This document shows positions 5,470 to 13,685 of a DNA stretch of 16,306 nucleotides, piece after piece. Below the pieces are notes generated by a model. That model ran no database searches. It was not told the DNA's origin and was given only the letters and a program-made list of their open reading frames with translations. The stretch is from Lachnospiraceae bacterium. GTDB lineage: Bacteria > Bacillota_A > Clostridia > Lachnospirales > Lachnospiraceae. The translations under genes were made by a program, and so were the position numbers. Every line of letters starts with the position of its first letter. Within the stretch, counting starts at the first letter, position 1. The stretch covers positions 1-16,306 of the forward strand of contig JAFRMI010000044.1 in NCBI GenBank assembly GCA_017430765.1, written 5' to 3'.

Positions 5470-8400
5470 TTACACCTTTTTCGGGGTCTCGACAAGTTCT
5501 GAAACGAATGTTTTCAGTGCGGAAAGCATTTCTTCCTCCGCCCGATCCCCGTGATACAGAAAAAATGTCTCATTCGCGTACGGGTGAATCGTAAACTTCC
5601 CGCAATATTTCCGAATCAGCTCCGGTATCACGGACACATCGATTTTCGGATCAGGGTGCATAAGAAGCTTTACCTGTGCCGGCGTCTCCTTAATCTCCGT
5701 GATATACGCGGCGTGTGCCGCCGCCTTCAGATCCGCGATCTTTATCAGGTTCGTGACGCTTCTGGGCGGTTCTCCGTAGCGGTCAAGCAGCTCGTCATAG
5801 ATATCGTCACAGTCACCCGGCTGCGTGATGCCGGCGATCCGCTTGTAAGCGTCCAGTTTCTGAAATTCATTGGGAATATATTTCCCCGGGATAAATGCAT
5901 CCACCGACAGATCCACAACGGTCTCAAAGCTTTCCTCTTTGGGGATTCCTTTTTCTTCCCGCACGGCGTCGGCGAGCATCTTCGCGTATAAATCGTAGCC
6001 GACCGCTTCCATATGCCCGGACTGCTCGGCTCCGAGAAGATTCCCCGCTCCGCGGATTTCAAGGTCCCGCATCGCGATGCGGATGCCGCTGCCAAGCTCC
6101 GTGAACTCCCGGATCGCGGACAGTCTCTTCTCCGCAACCTCTTTCAGGACGCGGTCCCTTTTGTACATCAGGAATGCGTACGCGGTCCGGTTTGTCCTCC
6201 CGACGCGTCCCCGCAGCTGGTAGAGCTGGGACAGGCCCATCTTATCGGCATCGTGGATGATCATCGTATTCACATTGCCGATATCCAGTCCCGTTTCTAT
6301 GATTGTCGTCGTGACGAGAACATCGATATCCCCGTTGATAAAGTCGACCATAATCTGTTCCAGTTCCGCCTCGCGCATCTGTCCGTGCGCATAGGAGATG
6401 ACCGCCTCCGGCACCAGTTTCCGGATTCTGGCGGCAATCTCCGCGATGTTGTTCACGCGGTTGTAGACGTAGTAGGTCTGTCCTCCCCTCGCCATCTCCC
6501 GGCTGATCGCTTCGCGGACAAGCTCCGGGTTGTACTCCATGACGTATGTCTGAATCGGAACCCGGTCCTGCGGCGGTTCCTCCAGAACCGACATATCCCG
6601 GATGCCGATGAGGCTCATATGGAGCGTCCGGGGTATCGGCGTCGCGGTAAGAACCAGGACATCGACATTCGTCTTCAGCTTTTTAATCTTCTCCTTATGG
6701 GTGACGCCGAACCTCTGCTCCTCGTCGATGATGAGAAGACCCAGGTCCTTCCATTTCACATCTTTAGACAGAAGGCGGTGCGTACCGATCACGACATCCA
6801 CCTGTCCGGAGGCAAGTTCACGGATTGTCTTCGATGTCTGTGCGGGCGTTCTGAAACGGGACAGCATCTCCACGCGCACAGGAAAGTCCTTCATCCGCTG
6901 CGCAAACGTATTAAAATGCTGCTGTGCCAGAATCGTCGTCGGCACCAGATACGCAACCTGCTTCCCCTCCTGTACGGCTTTAAATGCCGCGCGCAGCGCG
7001 ATCTCGGTTTTGCCGTAACCGACGTCCCCGCAGATCAGGCGGTCCATGATCCTGGGACTTTCCATATCGCGCTTTGTATCCCGAATGGCCGCGATCTGGT
7101 CCTCGGTCTCCTCATAGGGGAACATCTCTTCAAATTCCTTCTGCCACTCGGTGTCAGGCCCGTAAACAAAACCGTTCTCCGCCTGCCGCGCAGCATAGAG
7201 AGAGATCAGATCCTTCGCAATATTTTTGACAGCGGTATTTACGCGGGCGCGGGTCTTCGTCCAGGCGTCCCCGCCCAGTTTATTAAGCTTGGGCTTCACG
7301 CTCCCGCTTCCGGCGTATTTCATCAGCATATCCAGCTGGGTCGCCAGAATAAAGAGATTGCTTCCGCTGTATTCGATCTTGATATAGTCCTTCAGGACCC
7401 CGTCCACCTCGACCTGCTCAATTCCGCGGTAGATTCCGAGGCCATGGTTCTCGTGAACGACGTAATCCCCGTACCGCAGTTCCGAGAAGCTCGTGACACG
7501 GTTCCTCTCGGCGCGTCGTTTCTCTTCCTTTCGGTCCGCATCTTTGGCCGCTTCCCCCTCCTTCGCGCCTCCGATGAGCTGTCCGTCGCTTCCGTAGAGA
7601 ACTTTTTTCTTCCGCTTCGCTGCCTGCTCCCCGAAGAGATCGGACTCCGCAATCACGGCGAATTTGATCAGGGGATATTCGTAGCCCCGGCTCGCGTGTC
7701 CGTACAGGATGGCGATCTGACCTTCCGCAAGCGGCGTCTCCGGATCTTCTGTATAAAAAGCGGGGATATCTTCCTCAAGAAGGCCGTCCAGCAGCCGTTT
7801 CCCGCGGGTCCGGGAGCCGGTGAGAACGGCGACACGGTATCCTCTCTTCCGATAGCGCCTGAGGTCGCCGAGAAGATAGTCGAAACTGTTTTTATAGCTG
7901 CCGGTCGCCTGTACAGTCATCCCCCACGTATCTTTGACGTCCCACCCCTCCCGGCGCAGATCCAGCATGGAGAGTGCGACGCAGTGCATGGAATTGATGG
8001 TGGCCTGCAGCTGTGCAGCGCCGGTGATATCCGGAATCATTTCAGATAATTCCAGCGGATAGTACGGATCCTCCGGATCGGCTTTCTCTGCAGGCGACCC
8101 CGCCCGTCCGCCTTTTTTTCCGCGTTTTTTTGAGGCGGTTTTCTTCCCCGCAGGCAGCTCTTCCTCTTCCTTCTCCGGGACGTCTCCGTACATGCCTTTA
8201 AGGATCCGCATCTCGATGCTCTCCCGCAGTTCCTCCTCCGTCGCCTGCGCGGACGAGAGAATGCGGCCCGGTTCATCGAGGAAGATCTCTGTGGCGTCAC
8301 GGTCAAACCAGCTCAGGAACGGCGCCATTTCCCCGGTGTGATCGTGGGCCGGATAGACCTTGATCTCCCGGATTTCCTCCACGGATCGCTGGGACTCCGG

Positions 8401-9096
8401 GTCAAAGCGGCGCATGGAGTCGATCTCATCGCCGAAAAACTCGATGCGGACCGGGCTTGGCTCTGTGAGGGGCCAGATGTCCAGAATATCGCCCCGGGAG
8501 GCAAACTGACCCGGCATCTGGGACTCCGCGCAGCGCTCATAGCCAAGAAGGACGAGTGCCCGGCGGATTTCTTCCAGGTCATATTCTTCACCGAGTGTCA
8601 GCACAAGACGCTCCGCCTCCATGACTGGGCGCTGCGTGACGTAGTCCATAAGTGACGTAACCGGCACAACGACGACGAGCGGATCCCCGTCCCTGCCGCC
8701 TCCCGCCGCCCCGTCTTTCCCTGACGGAAGAGCTCCTCCGGCGCCGGATCGCGCCTCTCTCCGCTCGATCATCCGCCGCATAACAAGCATTCTCTGCCCG
8801 TCGAGCAGATTCGAGGCGACGTCCGCCTGATAGAAAAGCAGGTCCTTGGAGGGATAAAGCATCGCATCCGGCACAAAAAAGCGGAGGTTCTCGCAGACCG
8901 TGCGCGCGGAGAGGTCGTTCTCGGTGATGACGAGCACATACGGGACATCATAAGAAAGCCCATAGATCATATGGGCTTTCTGCGCTTCCACACATCCCGT
9001 AAGAGACAGGATTCCGTCTGTTTTCCGCATCCTCCCGCGGATCTCCCCGTATTCACGGAGCTCCGTAAGAGGCGCGATCATCATCTGTTTATTCAT
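5470..9096 (-). CDS. mfd: Transcription-repair coupling factor Mfd
   Basis: A 1208-residue ATP-driven DNA translocase that removes stalled RNA polymerase and recruits UvrA. Domains in order: UvrB-like N-terminal region (about 1-480), RNA-polymerase-interacting Tudor-like domain (about 533-600, YGDYVVHENHGLGIYRG), SF2 translocase with Walker A GDVGYGKTEIA (about 690), DEEQ (about 789), TATPIPRTLHMSL, ETGLDIGNVNT and QLRGRVGRTNR, then the C-terminal TRCF domain. It is slightly long for the family because of three charged or Gly-rich inserts: about 117-137, 312-342 (Lys-rich) and 490-532. The ATG at 9096 lies inside the end of pth (8-nt overlap ATGAATAA) with AGAGGA upstream, so translation is coupled to pth. 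Confidence 0.98.
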   Translation of the reverse strand: MNKQMMIAPLTELREYGEIRGRMRKTDGILSLTGCVEAQKAHMIYGLSYDVPYVLVITENDLSARTVCENLRFFVPDAMLYPSKDLLFYQADVASNLLDGQRMLVMRRMIERREARSGAGGALPSGKDGAAGGGRDGDPLVVVVPVTSLMDYVTQRPVMEAERLVLTLGEEYDLEEIRRALVLLGYERCAESQMPGQFASRGDILDIWPLTEPSPVRIEFFGDEIDSMRRFDPESQRSVEEIREIKVYPAHDHTGEMAPFLSWFDRDATEIFLDEPGRILSSAQATEEELRESIEMRILKGMYGDVPEKEEEELPAGKKTASKKRGKKGGRAGSPAEKADPEDPYYPLELSEMIPDITGAAQLQATINSMHCVALSMLDLRREGWDVKDTWGMTVQATGSYKNSFDYLLGDLRRYRKRGYRVAVLTGSRTRGKRLLDGLLEEDIPAFYTEDPETPLAEGQIAILYGHASRGYEYPLIKFAVIAESDLFGEQAAKRKKKVLYGSDGQLIGGAKEGEAAKDADRKEEKRRAERNRVTSFSELRYGDYVVHENHGLGIYRGIEQVEVDGVLKDYIKIEYSGSNLFILATQLDMLMKYAGSGSVKPKLNKLGGDAWTKTRARVNTAVKNIAKDLISLYAARQAENGFVYGPDTEWQKEFEEMFPYEETEDQIAAIRDTKRDMESPRIMDRLICGDVGYGKTEIALRAAFKAVQEGKQVAYLVPTTILAQQHFNTFAQRMKDFPVRVEMLSRFRTPAQTSKTIRELASGQVDVVIGTHRLLSKDVKWKDLGLLIIDEEQRFGVTHKEKIKKLKTNVDVLVLTATPIPRTLHMSLIGIRDMSVLEEPPQDRVPIQTYVMEYNPELVREAISREMARGGQTYYVYNRVNNIAEIAARIRKLVPEAVISYAHGQMREAELEQIMVDFINGDIDVLVTTTIIETGLDIGNVNTMIIHDADKMGLSQLYQLRGRVGRTNRTAYAFLMYKRDRVLKEVAEKRLSAIREFTELGSGIRIAMRDLEIRGAGNLLGAEQSGHMEAVGYDLYAKMLADAVREEKGIPKEESFETVVDLSVDAFIPGKYIPNEFQKLDAYKRIAGITQPGDCDDIYDELLDRYGEPPRSVTNLIKIADLKAAAHAAYITEIKETPAQVKLLMHPDPKIDVSVIPELIRKYCGKFTIHPYANETFFLYHGDRAEEEMLSALKTFVSELVETPKKV

Positions 9097-9730
9097 GTTC
9101 CTCTTGACCGCTGTCCGCTCCGGCGGTCTCCGGGCGGAGCAGCTTTTCTGCTTTCTTTTTAACAGGCTTCGTATTGAACCGGTTCATCGCCGCGTCCACT
9201 CCCTCTGTCACGATGACCGCGCACGCTTTCGCGGCTTTTTCAACCGCGTCATCTATCGCTTTCCGCTCCTCACCCGGGAAGGTGGAGAGCACCCAGTCCG
9301 CCAGCTCCCAGCCGGCCGGTTTCGCCCCCGTTCCGATGCGCACCCTCGGAAATGCATCCGTTCCGATGCACTGAATAATATGAGCCAGCCCTTTTTGTCC
9401 CCCCGCGCTCCCTTTTTTCCGTATGCGGAGGCGCCCGACATCGAGGTCTATGTCGTCACTGATCACAAGCAGGTCCGTCTCCGGATCCAGTCTGTAATAA
9501 TGCAGGGCTTCCTGCACGGCAGTCCCGCTCAGGTTCATATACGTAAGCGGTTTAAGAAGCAGCACCTTCTCATCCCCGATAAAACCGCTTCCGCTCATGG
9601 CGTGGAATCTGCCGGCTCCCAGCGGGATCCGGTATTCCTCCGAGAGGCAGTCGATGACGTCGAATCCCATGTTGTGGCGGGTCCCCGCATATTTCTTTCC
9701 CGGATTTCCGAGTCCGGCAATCAGATACAT
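9089..9730 (-). CDS. pth: Peptidyl-tRNA hydrolase
   Basis: A 213-residue cytoplasmic enzyme that frees tRNA from peptidyl-tRNA dropped by the ribosome. The N-terminal GLGNPGKKYAGTRHNMGFDV contains Asn9 and catalytic His19. LLKPLTYMNLSG supplies the substrate-binding Asn66. SDDIDLDVGRLRIRKKGSAG carries the conserved Asp92 and the Gly-rich loop, followed by GGQKGLAHI. It is longer than the usual 185-195 residues because of a charged Lys/Glu-rich tail after about residue 190. AGGAGGG lies 4 nt before the ATG. Only about 20 nt separate the upstream terminator-like hairpin from the ATG, so pth may depend on read-through from the ATPase gene. Its 3' end overlaps mfd by 8 nt. Confidence 0.97.
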   Translation of the reverse strand: MYLIAGLGNPGKKYAGTRHNMGFDVIDCLSEEYRIPLGAGRFHAMSGSGFIGDEKVLLLKPLTYMNLSGTAVQEALHYYRLDPETDLLVISDDIDLDVGRLRIRKKGSAGGQKGLAHIIQCIGTDAFPRVRIGTGAKPAGWELADWVLSTFPGEERKAIDDAVEKAAKACAVIVTEGVDAAMNRFNTKPVKKKAEKLLRPETAGADSGQEEHE

Positions 9731-9750
9731 AAGCCCTCCTGCGAGTCAGT

Positions 9751-9777
9751 AAAACCGCGATCTTTAAAGACCGCGGT
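9751..9777 (-). terminator. Partial terminator between the ATPase gene and pth
   Basis: On minus, a self-complementary 24-nt stretch (9777-9754) gives a stem of up to 9-10 bp with one G-U around a TTTAAA apex. It is followed by only TTTT, one of which is in the stem. The short U-tract and lack of space for a separate pth promoter suggest an attenuator that partly uncouples pth-mfd from the ATPase gene. A consensus TTGACA (9786-9781) lies just upstream but has no matching -10 at 16-18 nt. Confidence 0.55.
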
Positions 9778-9814
9778 GTCTGTCAATATGATGCGTGATG
9801 AAAAGTGAAGCGGT

Positions 9815-12800
9815 TCAGTGCCGTTTGATCCCCTGGCGCGCCTCATACTGCGCGACGAGTTTATTCGTCTTCCGGCTCGTCCAGTAAATCACCATGCTGA
9901 TGAGCACAGCGAGCGGAATCAGCAGAAGCGACCATGGCGTCCACAGCGAATGAATATCATAGAACCCCGGCAGGAACACGATCGCGGCGGCAAATATCAC
10001 AACCGACAGGATCAGCACGATCCTCCGCCACCGGTTGAGCGGCCACGAAACCGCTGCAACGACCAGCATCGCGACCAGTCCTCCCAGCATCAGGCTGAAA
10101 TACGACACAAGCTCAGCATCCCAGCGGAAGATCCGGGAAAGAATCTGCACCAACAGCATCGCGGTGACCATGGTAATAGCGGACGGCAGGCACGTGCGGA
10201 GCACATGCATCACGAATCCCTCCGCCTTCCAGTTGTCGTGCTGCTCCAGCGTCAGAAGGAACGACGGCATGCCGATTCCCACGACATTGATGAGGCCCAT
10301 CTGCAGGGTCGTCCACGGATAGGACTGCGACAGAGCGATAAAAATGAGGCACAGAAGCGCCGAATATATCGTCTTCGTCAGATACAGCGAACTCACGCGC
10401 TCGATATTGCAGATGATCGTCTTTCCCTCGCGCACGATGTCCTTCATGGAGGTAAAATCCGAGTCCATGAGCACGATATGGGCCGCCTGTTTGGCCGCCT
10501 CGGACCCCTTCGCCATCGCGATGCCGCAGTCCGCGTCCTTAATCGCGAGCACGTCGTTCACGCCGTCGCCCACCATGGCGACAGTCTTGCCGTTCACCTG
10601 CCACGCCCGGACGAAGGCCTGCTTCTGCTCCGGACGCACTCTTCCGAATACATTGTACCGCGAGATCTCCTGCGCGAGTTTTACCGGGTTTGCCGGAAGC
10701 GTCGAAGCGTCGACATACCTGTCCGCACCCGCCACGCCGGCTTTCTGCGCAACGGCGGAGACGGTCTCCGGATTGTCGCCGGAGAGAACCTTGACCGCAA
10801 CACCGGTCTTCGCGAAGTAGTCGAACACCTCTTTAGCGTCATCCTTGATGATATCCGAGATCACGATGACGGACATCGGAAGCAGCGATCCCTTGCTCCC
10901 GTCGATTGAGGAGATGCCGCTCGAGCGGCAGAGCAGAAGGCATCTGTACCCCTGCTTCGCGTAGGAATTGACGAAGTCAAGGACGCGCCTGTTTTCCGGC
11001 ACGAGGAACTCCGGCGCGCCGAGGACATATGCGCCGTATTTTTCGAACGAGATCGCCCGGAACTTCCGGTCCGACGAGAACGGAATGAGGTCGCTCACCG
11101 CCCAGCCGGTTTTTCTGCCGAAGTATTTTTCAAGTGCATCCTGCGTCTCGTTTTTATCGGAAAATGCGCCAATCATATGCGCCATCACCGTCCGGATCGT
11201 CTCCGCCTTCACGTCGCCCACAGCGATCAGCTTGCTGACTTCGAGCTGCCCGGTCGTGATGGTCCCTGTCTTATCCGTGCAGATGATATTCGCGCGGGCA
11301 AGAGACTCGATCGCCTCCATCTCCTGAACAAGGGCTTTTTTGCGCGCAAGTCTCCCGACGCCGAGGATAAAGGACACGGAGGTGAGAAGCACCAGCCCTT
11401 CCGGAATCATGCCGATAATGCCGGATACGGTGCGGACGATGGATTCACTGAAGATCCATCCGGCGTCATAGCCGTAGCGCGCGGCTGTCTGCACGGCAGC
11501 GGCGTTCTGGCTGCGGTAAAGCAGAAGGCCGATCGGAATAATCGCAACAGACACGACCTTGATGATGCGATTGATCGCGGTCTGCATCTCGGACGACGCG
11601 CGCCTCTTCTTCTGCGTCTTTGCCACGATCGTTGCGGCGTAGCACTCGTCTCCGACCCGCACAGCCTGCATGGAGCCCGTTCCCGCAACAACAAAGCTTC
11701 CCGAAAGAAGTGTGTCTCCCGGCTTTTTCTGCACCGGCCTGGATTCGCCGGTCAGCATTGACTCATTGACTTCCACGCCCTCTCCTGTAAGGAGGGTTCC
11801 GTCCGTCACAATCTGGTCCCCGATTCCGAAAAGAAGTACGTCGTCCCGGACAATCTCCTCGATCGGAATATTGACTTTCGTCCCGTTGTTCCGCAGAACA
11901 TCCGCCCTGGACGCCGTGATGACGCTCAGCTTGTCAATCAGCTGCTTCACTTTCATCTCCTGCGCGATCCCGATGACGGCATTGCAGACGATGACGCCGA
12001 GGAAGAGCATATTCTTATACTGGCCTGTCATAAAGACCAGAACTCCGAGAACGATATTCAGGAAATTGAAATAGGTCAGCGTGTGGGAGAGGACAATCTG
12101 CCGTGTCGTACGCACATGCTTTGCACTCGTGACATTGACCATGCCGAGTTTTGCGCGATCCTGCACCTGCCGGTCCGTCAGTCCCACATCAGTGTCACAC
12201 GGCGTAATAACAATCGCGTCCCTCTCAATCGCGAGTGCCTCCTTCTGCGCTTTGGCGGCCCTCCGTCTCCGTATGATATGCGTCCAGGGCATACGGTCAT
12301 TGACATCCGCAAGGGCGTCGATCACGCCGGCGCTCTCCTTATAGGAAGCCGGGCGTACCGGTTTTCCGGCGCGGCCGGGTGCCTTTTTGCCTGTTTTTTC
12401 CCCGATGCTGCCGCTTCCGGAAGCCGCAGCGGATACAGCGGCCTTCTCACGGGAAGGTTCTTCCGCGATGATTTCTCCGGGATCTGACGTTTCGGAAACG
12501 GAATCGTCTCCCGCAAACGCTTCTTCGCTGCCGGACGTTCTGTCTTCTTCTGCATACAGCCCGGTGTCCGCCATTTCCGCCATCTCTTCCGCTGCTGCAG
12601 TGGGGGAAGAGACGGAATCGGGCACCTCTTCCTCGGCATAAATCTCGCCGGCAGCATCATCAAAACGCAGAACATCCACCTTGGGAGCATGCTCCTTTGC
12701 ATGTTCCTCATCCGGGTTCTCTCCGCCGGATCCGGCAGATGCGGCCGTGCTCTCTGCCGGATCCGCAGCTCCCTTTTTCCGGGCAGGCAGACGGATCCCC

Positions 12801-12988
12801 TCAGGGAAATGAAGGCTTTTAGGTATCTTCAATGTCCGCTTGCTCCCGCTCTGGCGCTTTCTGCCGCCGATTGACGCGAGAAGCGTCTCGTTATCCGGCT
12901 CATCTTCTCCCCGGACATCCGGAAGATCATCCAGGTCGTCCAGATCGTTCACTATGAAGTTGTCACCCGTTTTCTCGGCATTTGCCAT
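9815..12988 (-). CDS. CtpE-like P-type cation-transporting ATPase with long N-terminal extension
   Basis: A membrane pump of the P-type ATPase superfamily. Visible motifs are VNESMLTGESRPVQKK (actuator), MIPEGLVLLTS in the fourth membrane helix, phosphorylation site CTDKTGTITTG (Asp572), and GDGVNDVLAIKDADCGIAMAKG (hinge). About six C-terminal membrane helices follow. The PEGLVLLTS helix is typical of CtpE-type pumps, for which Ca2+ transport has been reported in mycobacteria; the substrate here is inferred. An ATG at 13009 would add MMVKRNP, but AGAGGA lies correctly before the ATG at 12988, so I chose the 1057-residue form. The first 265 or so residues, before GLTDRQVQDRA, are an acidic, Ala-rich, probably disordered extension with a basic patch (about residues 43-75), absent from typical members. 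It has its own promoter at 13145-13173 and a leader of about 150 nt. Confidence 0.93.
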   Translation of the reverse strand: MANAEKTGDNFIVNDLDDLDDLPDVRGEDEPDNETLLASIGGRKRQSGSKRTLKIPKSLHFPEGIRLPARKKGAADPAESTAASAGSGGENPDEEHAKEHAPKVDVLRFDDAAGEIYAEEEVPDSVSSPTAAAEEMAEMADTGLYAEEDRTSGSEEAFAGDDSVSETSDPGEIIAEEPSREKAAVSAAASGSGSIGEKTGKKAPGRAGKPVRPASYKESAGVIDALADVNDRMPWTHIIRRRRAAKAQKEALAIERDAIVITPCDTDVGLTDRQVQDRAKLGMVNVTSAKHVRTTRQIVLSHTLTYFNFLNIVLGVLVFMTGQYKNMLFLGVIVCNAVIGIAQEMKVKQLIDKLSVITASRADVLRNNGTKVNIPIEEIVRDDVLLFGIGDQIVTDGTLLTGEGVEVNESMLTGESRPVQKKPGDTLLSGSFVVAGTGSMQAVRVGDECYAATIVAKTQKKRRASSEMQTAINRIIKVVSVAIIPIGLLLYRSQNAAAVQTAARYGYDAGWIFSESIVRTVSGIIGMIPEGLVLLTSVSFILGVGRLARKKALVQEMEAIESLARANIICTDKTGTITTGQLEVSKLIAVGDVKAETIRTVMAHMIGAFSDKNETQDALEKYFGRKTGWAVSDLIPFSSDRKFRAISFEKYGAYVLGAPEFLVPENRRVLDFVNSYAKQGYRCLLLCRSSGISSIDGSKGSLLPMSVIVISDIIKDDAKEVFDYFAKTGVAVKVLSGDNPETVSAVAQKAGVAGADRYVDASTLPANPVKLAQEISRYNVFGRVRPEQKQAFVRAWQVNGKTVAMVGDGVNDVLAIKDADCGIAMAKGSEAAKQAAHIVLMDSDFTSMKDIVREGKTIICNIERVSSLYLTKTIYSALLCLIFIALSQSYPWTTLQMGLINVVGIGMPSFLLTLEQHDNWKAEGFVMHVLRTCLPSAITMVTAMLLVQILSRIFRWDAELVSYFSLMLGGLVAMLVVAAVSWPLNRWRRIVLILSVVIFAAAIVFLPGFYDIHSLWTPWSLLLIPLAVLISMVIYWTSRKTNKLVAQYEARQGIKRH

Positions 12989-13098
12989 GGGATTCCTCTT
13001 CACCATCATACAGGCTGTCCTCTGGCGGAAGGAGTTTTCAGTTCTCTTCTTCCGGGCCGCGGGAAGGCCTTTCCGATTATCTTATTCCATCACTTAAG

Positions 13099-13133
13099 GG
13101 CATCAGAAGAATCTCTTCTGACGCCTGTTTTTT
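13099..13133. promoter_or_regulatory. 12-bp hairpin in the ATPase 5' leader; terminator-like on the plus strand
   Basis: Arms 13099-13110 and 13114-13125 pair fully on the minus strand (one G-U), where the hairpin falls about 13 nt from the predicted start of the ATPase mRNA. On the plus strand one A-C mismatch appears, but the stem is followed by TGTTTTTTC (13126-13134), the shape of an intrinsic terminator. No plus-strand gene is visible nearby. It may be a 5' stabilising stem, a regulatory leader element, or a stop for antisense transcription. Confidence 0.6.
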
Positions 13134-13144
13134 CGCATCCATTT

Positions 13145-13173
13145 ATTATAAGGGGAAGTTAACTTTTTGGCAA
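13145..13173 (-). promoter_or_regulatory. Sigma-A promoter of the P-type ATPase gene
   Basis: Minus strand: -35 TTGCCA (13173-13168, 5/6), 17-nt spacer, -10 TATAAT (13150-13145, 6/6). The predicted start near 13138 gives a leader of about 150 nt to the ATG at 12988. The promoter begins 9 nt past the stop codon of the CxxC-repeat gene. Confidence 0.85.
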
Positions 13174-13181
13174 GGATTGCC

Positions 13182-13685
13182 TTACGCCTCTGCCTCTTCC
13201 GCAGGAGTCTCTTCCTCACATGCCTCACAGGCGGAAGCTTCTTCCGCAGAGACCTCTTCTGCGCAGGCTTCGCAAGTGGGAACTTCTTCCGCAGAGACCT
13301 CCTCTGCGCAGGCTTCGTAAGCGGGAACTTCTTCCGCAGGGGCCTCTTCCTCGCACGCCTCACAGGCGGAAGCTTCTTGCGCAGAAGCCTCTCCATCGCA
13401 TACTTCGCAGGCGGGAACTTCTTCCGCAGGAGCCTCTCCCTCGCACGCTTCACAGGCGGAAGCCTCTCCATCCGCCTCCTCTTCAGTCACCGGAACTTCC
13501 TCAAACGTCTGTTCCAGGTCTTCCTCCTCAAAAATATCCTGCTGGGAGGATTCCGTGCCGGCCTCTTCCTCTTTCTTTACAAAACGCGGCAGCAGTTTAT
13601 CGTGGCACAGCTTGACCAGCCAGACCGCTGCACCGGTCGCAAACGGAAGGACGCCGATAAATACATGTTCTTTTTTGATCTTCAT
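13182..13685 (-). CDS. Membrane-anchored acidic CxxC tandem-repeat protein, unknown function
   Basis: A 167-residue protein I do not recognise. Residues about 8-25 form one hydrophobic segment (membrane anchor), followed by a basic stretch KLCHDKLLPRFVKK and an acidic linker to about residue 76. From residue 77 to the end are six 15-residue units of the type ACEACEEEAPAEEVP. Cys-x-x-Cys occurs at 78/81, 93/96, 108/111, 138/141 and 153/156; the fourth unit has Tyr123 in place of the first Cys. Paired Cys in a strongly acidic setting could bind metal or act in redox, but this is a guess. The ATG directly follows the glgB stop (TAAATG), and its GGAGGT ribosome binding site lies inside the last glgB codons, so the two are translationally coupled. 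The repeat makes chance or drifting ORFs possible, but the start signals argue it is real. Confidence 0.8.
   Translation of the reverse strand: MKIKKEHVFIGVLPFATGAAVWLVKLCHDKLLPRFVKKEEEAGTESSQQDIFEEEDLEQTFEEVPVTEEEADGEASACEACEGEAPAEEVPACEVCDGEASAQEASACEACEEEAPAEEVPAYEACAEEVSAEEVPTCEACAEEVSAEEASACEACEEETPAEEAEA
13185..13457 (-). repeat. 45-bp tandem repeat, six units, within the CxxC protein gene
   Basis: Imperfect copies with a 45-nt period encode residues 77-167. A core of the form cttcttccgcag (plus-strand reading) recurs every 45 nt. Units alternate between two subtypes (ending EVP or EAS, with GEAP/EEAP or AEEVS middles), consistent with duplication of unit pairs and later drift. The copy number is likely to vary between strains. 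Confidence 0.9.

Noticed and set aside
6013..8049. A 678-residue plus-strand open frame inside mfd
   Set aside because: It lies wholly antisense to mfd. High-GC codon use on the real strand leaves the complementary frame open, and the translation is His/Arg/Leu-rich without motifs.
9758..9786. Promoter for pth starting from the consensus TTGACA at 9786-9781
   Set aside because: No -10 like TATAAT lies 16-18 nt downstream; the expected place reads AGATCG inside a hairpin.
13185..13457. CRISPR array, because of regularly spaced repeats
   Set aside because: The repeat is in frame, the 45-bp units are contiguous and similar along their whole length, and there are no unique spacers. It is a coding tandem repeat.
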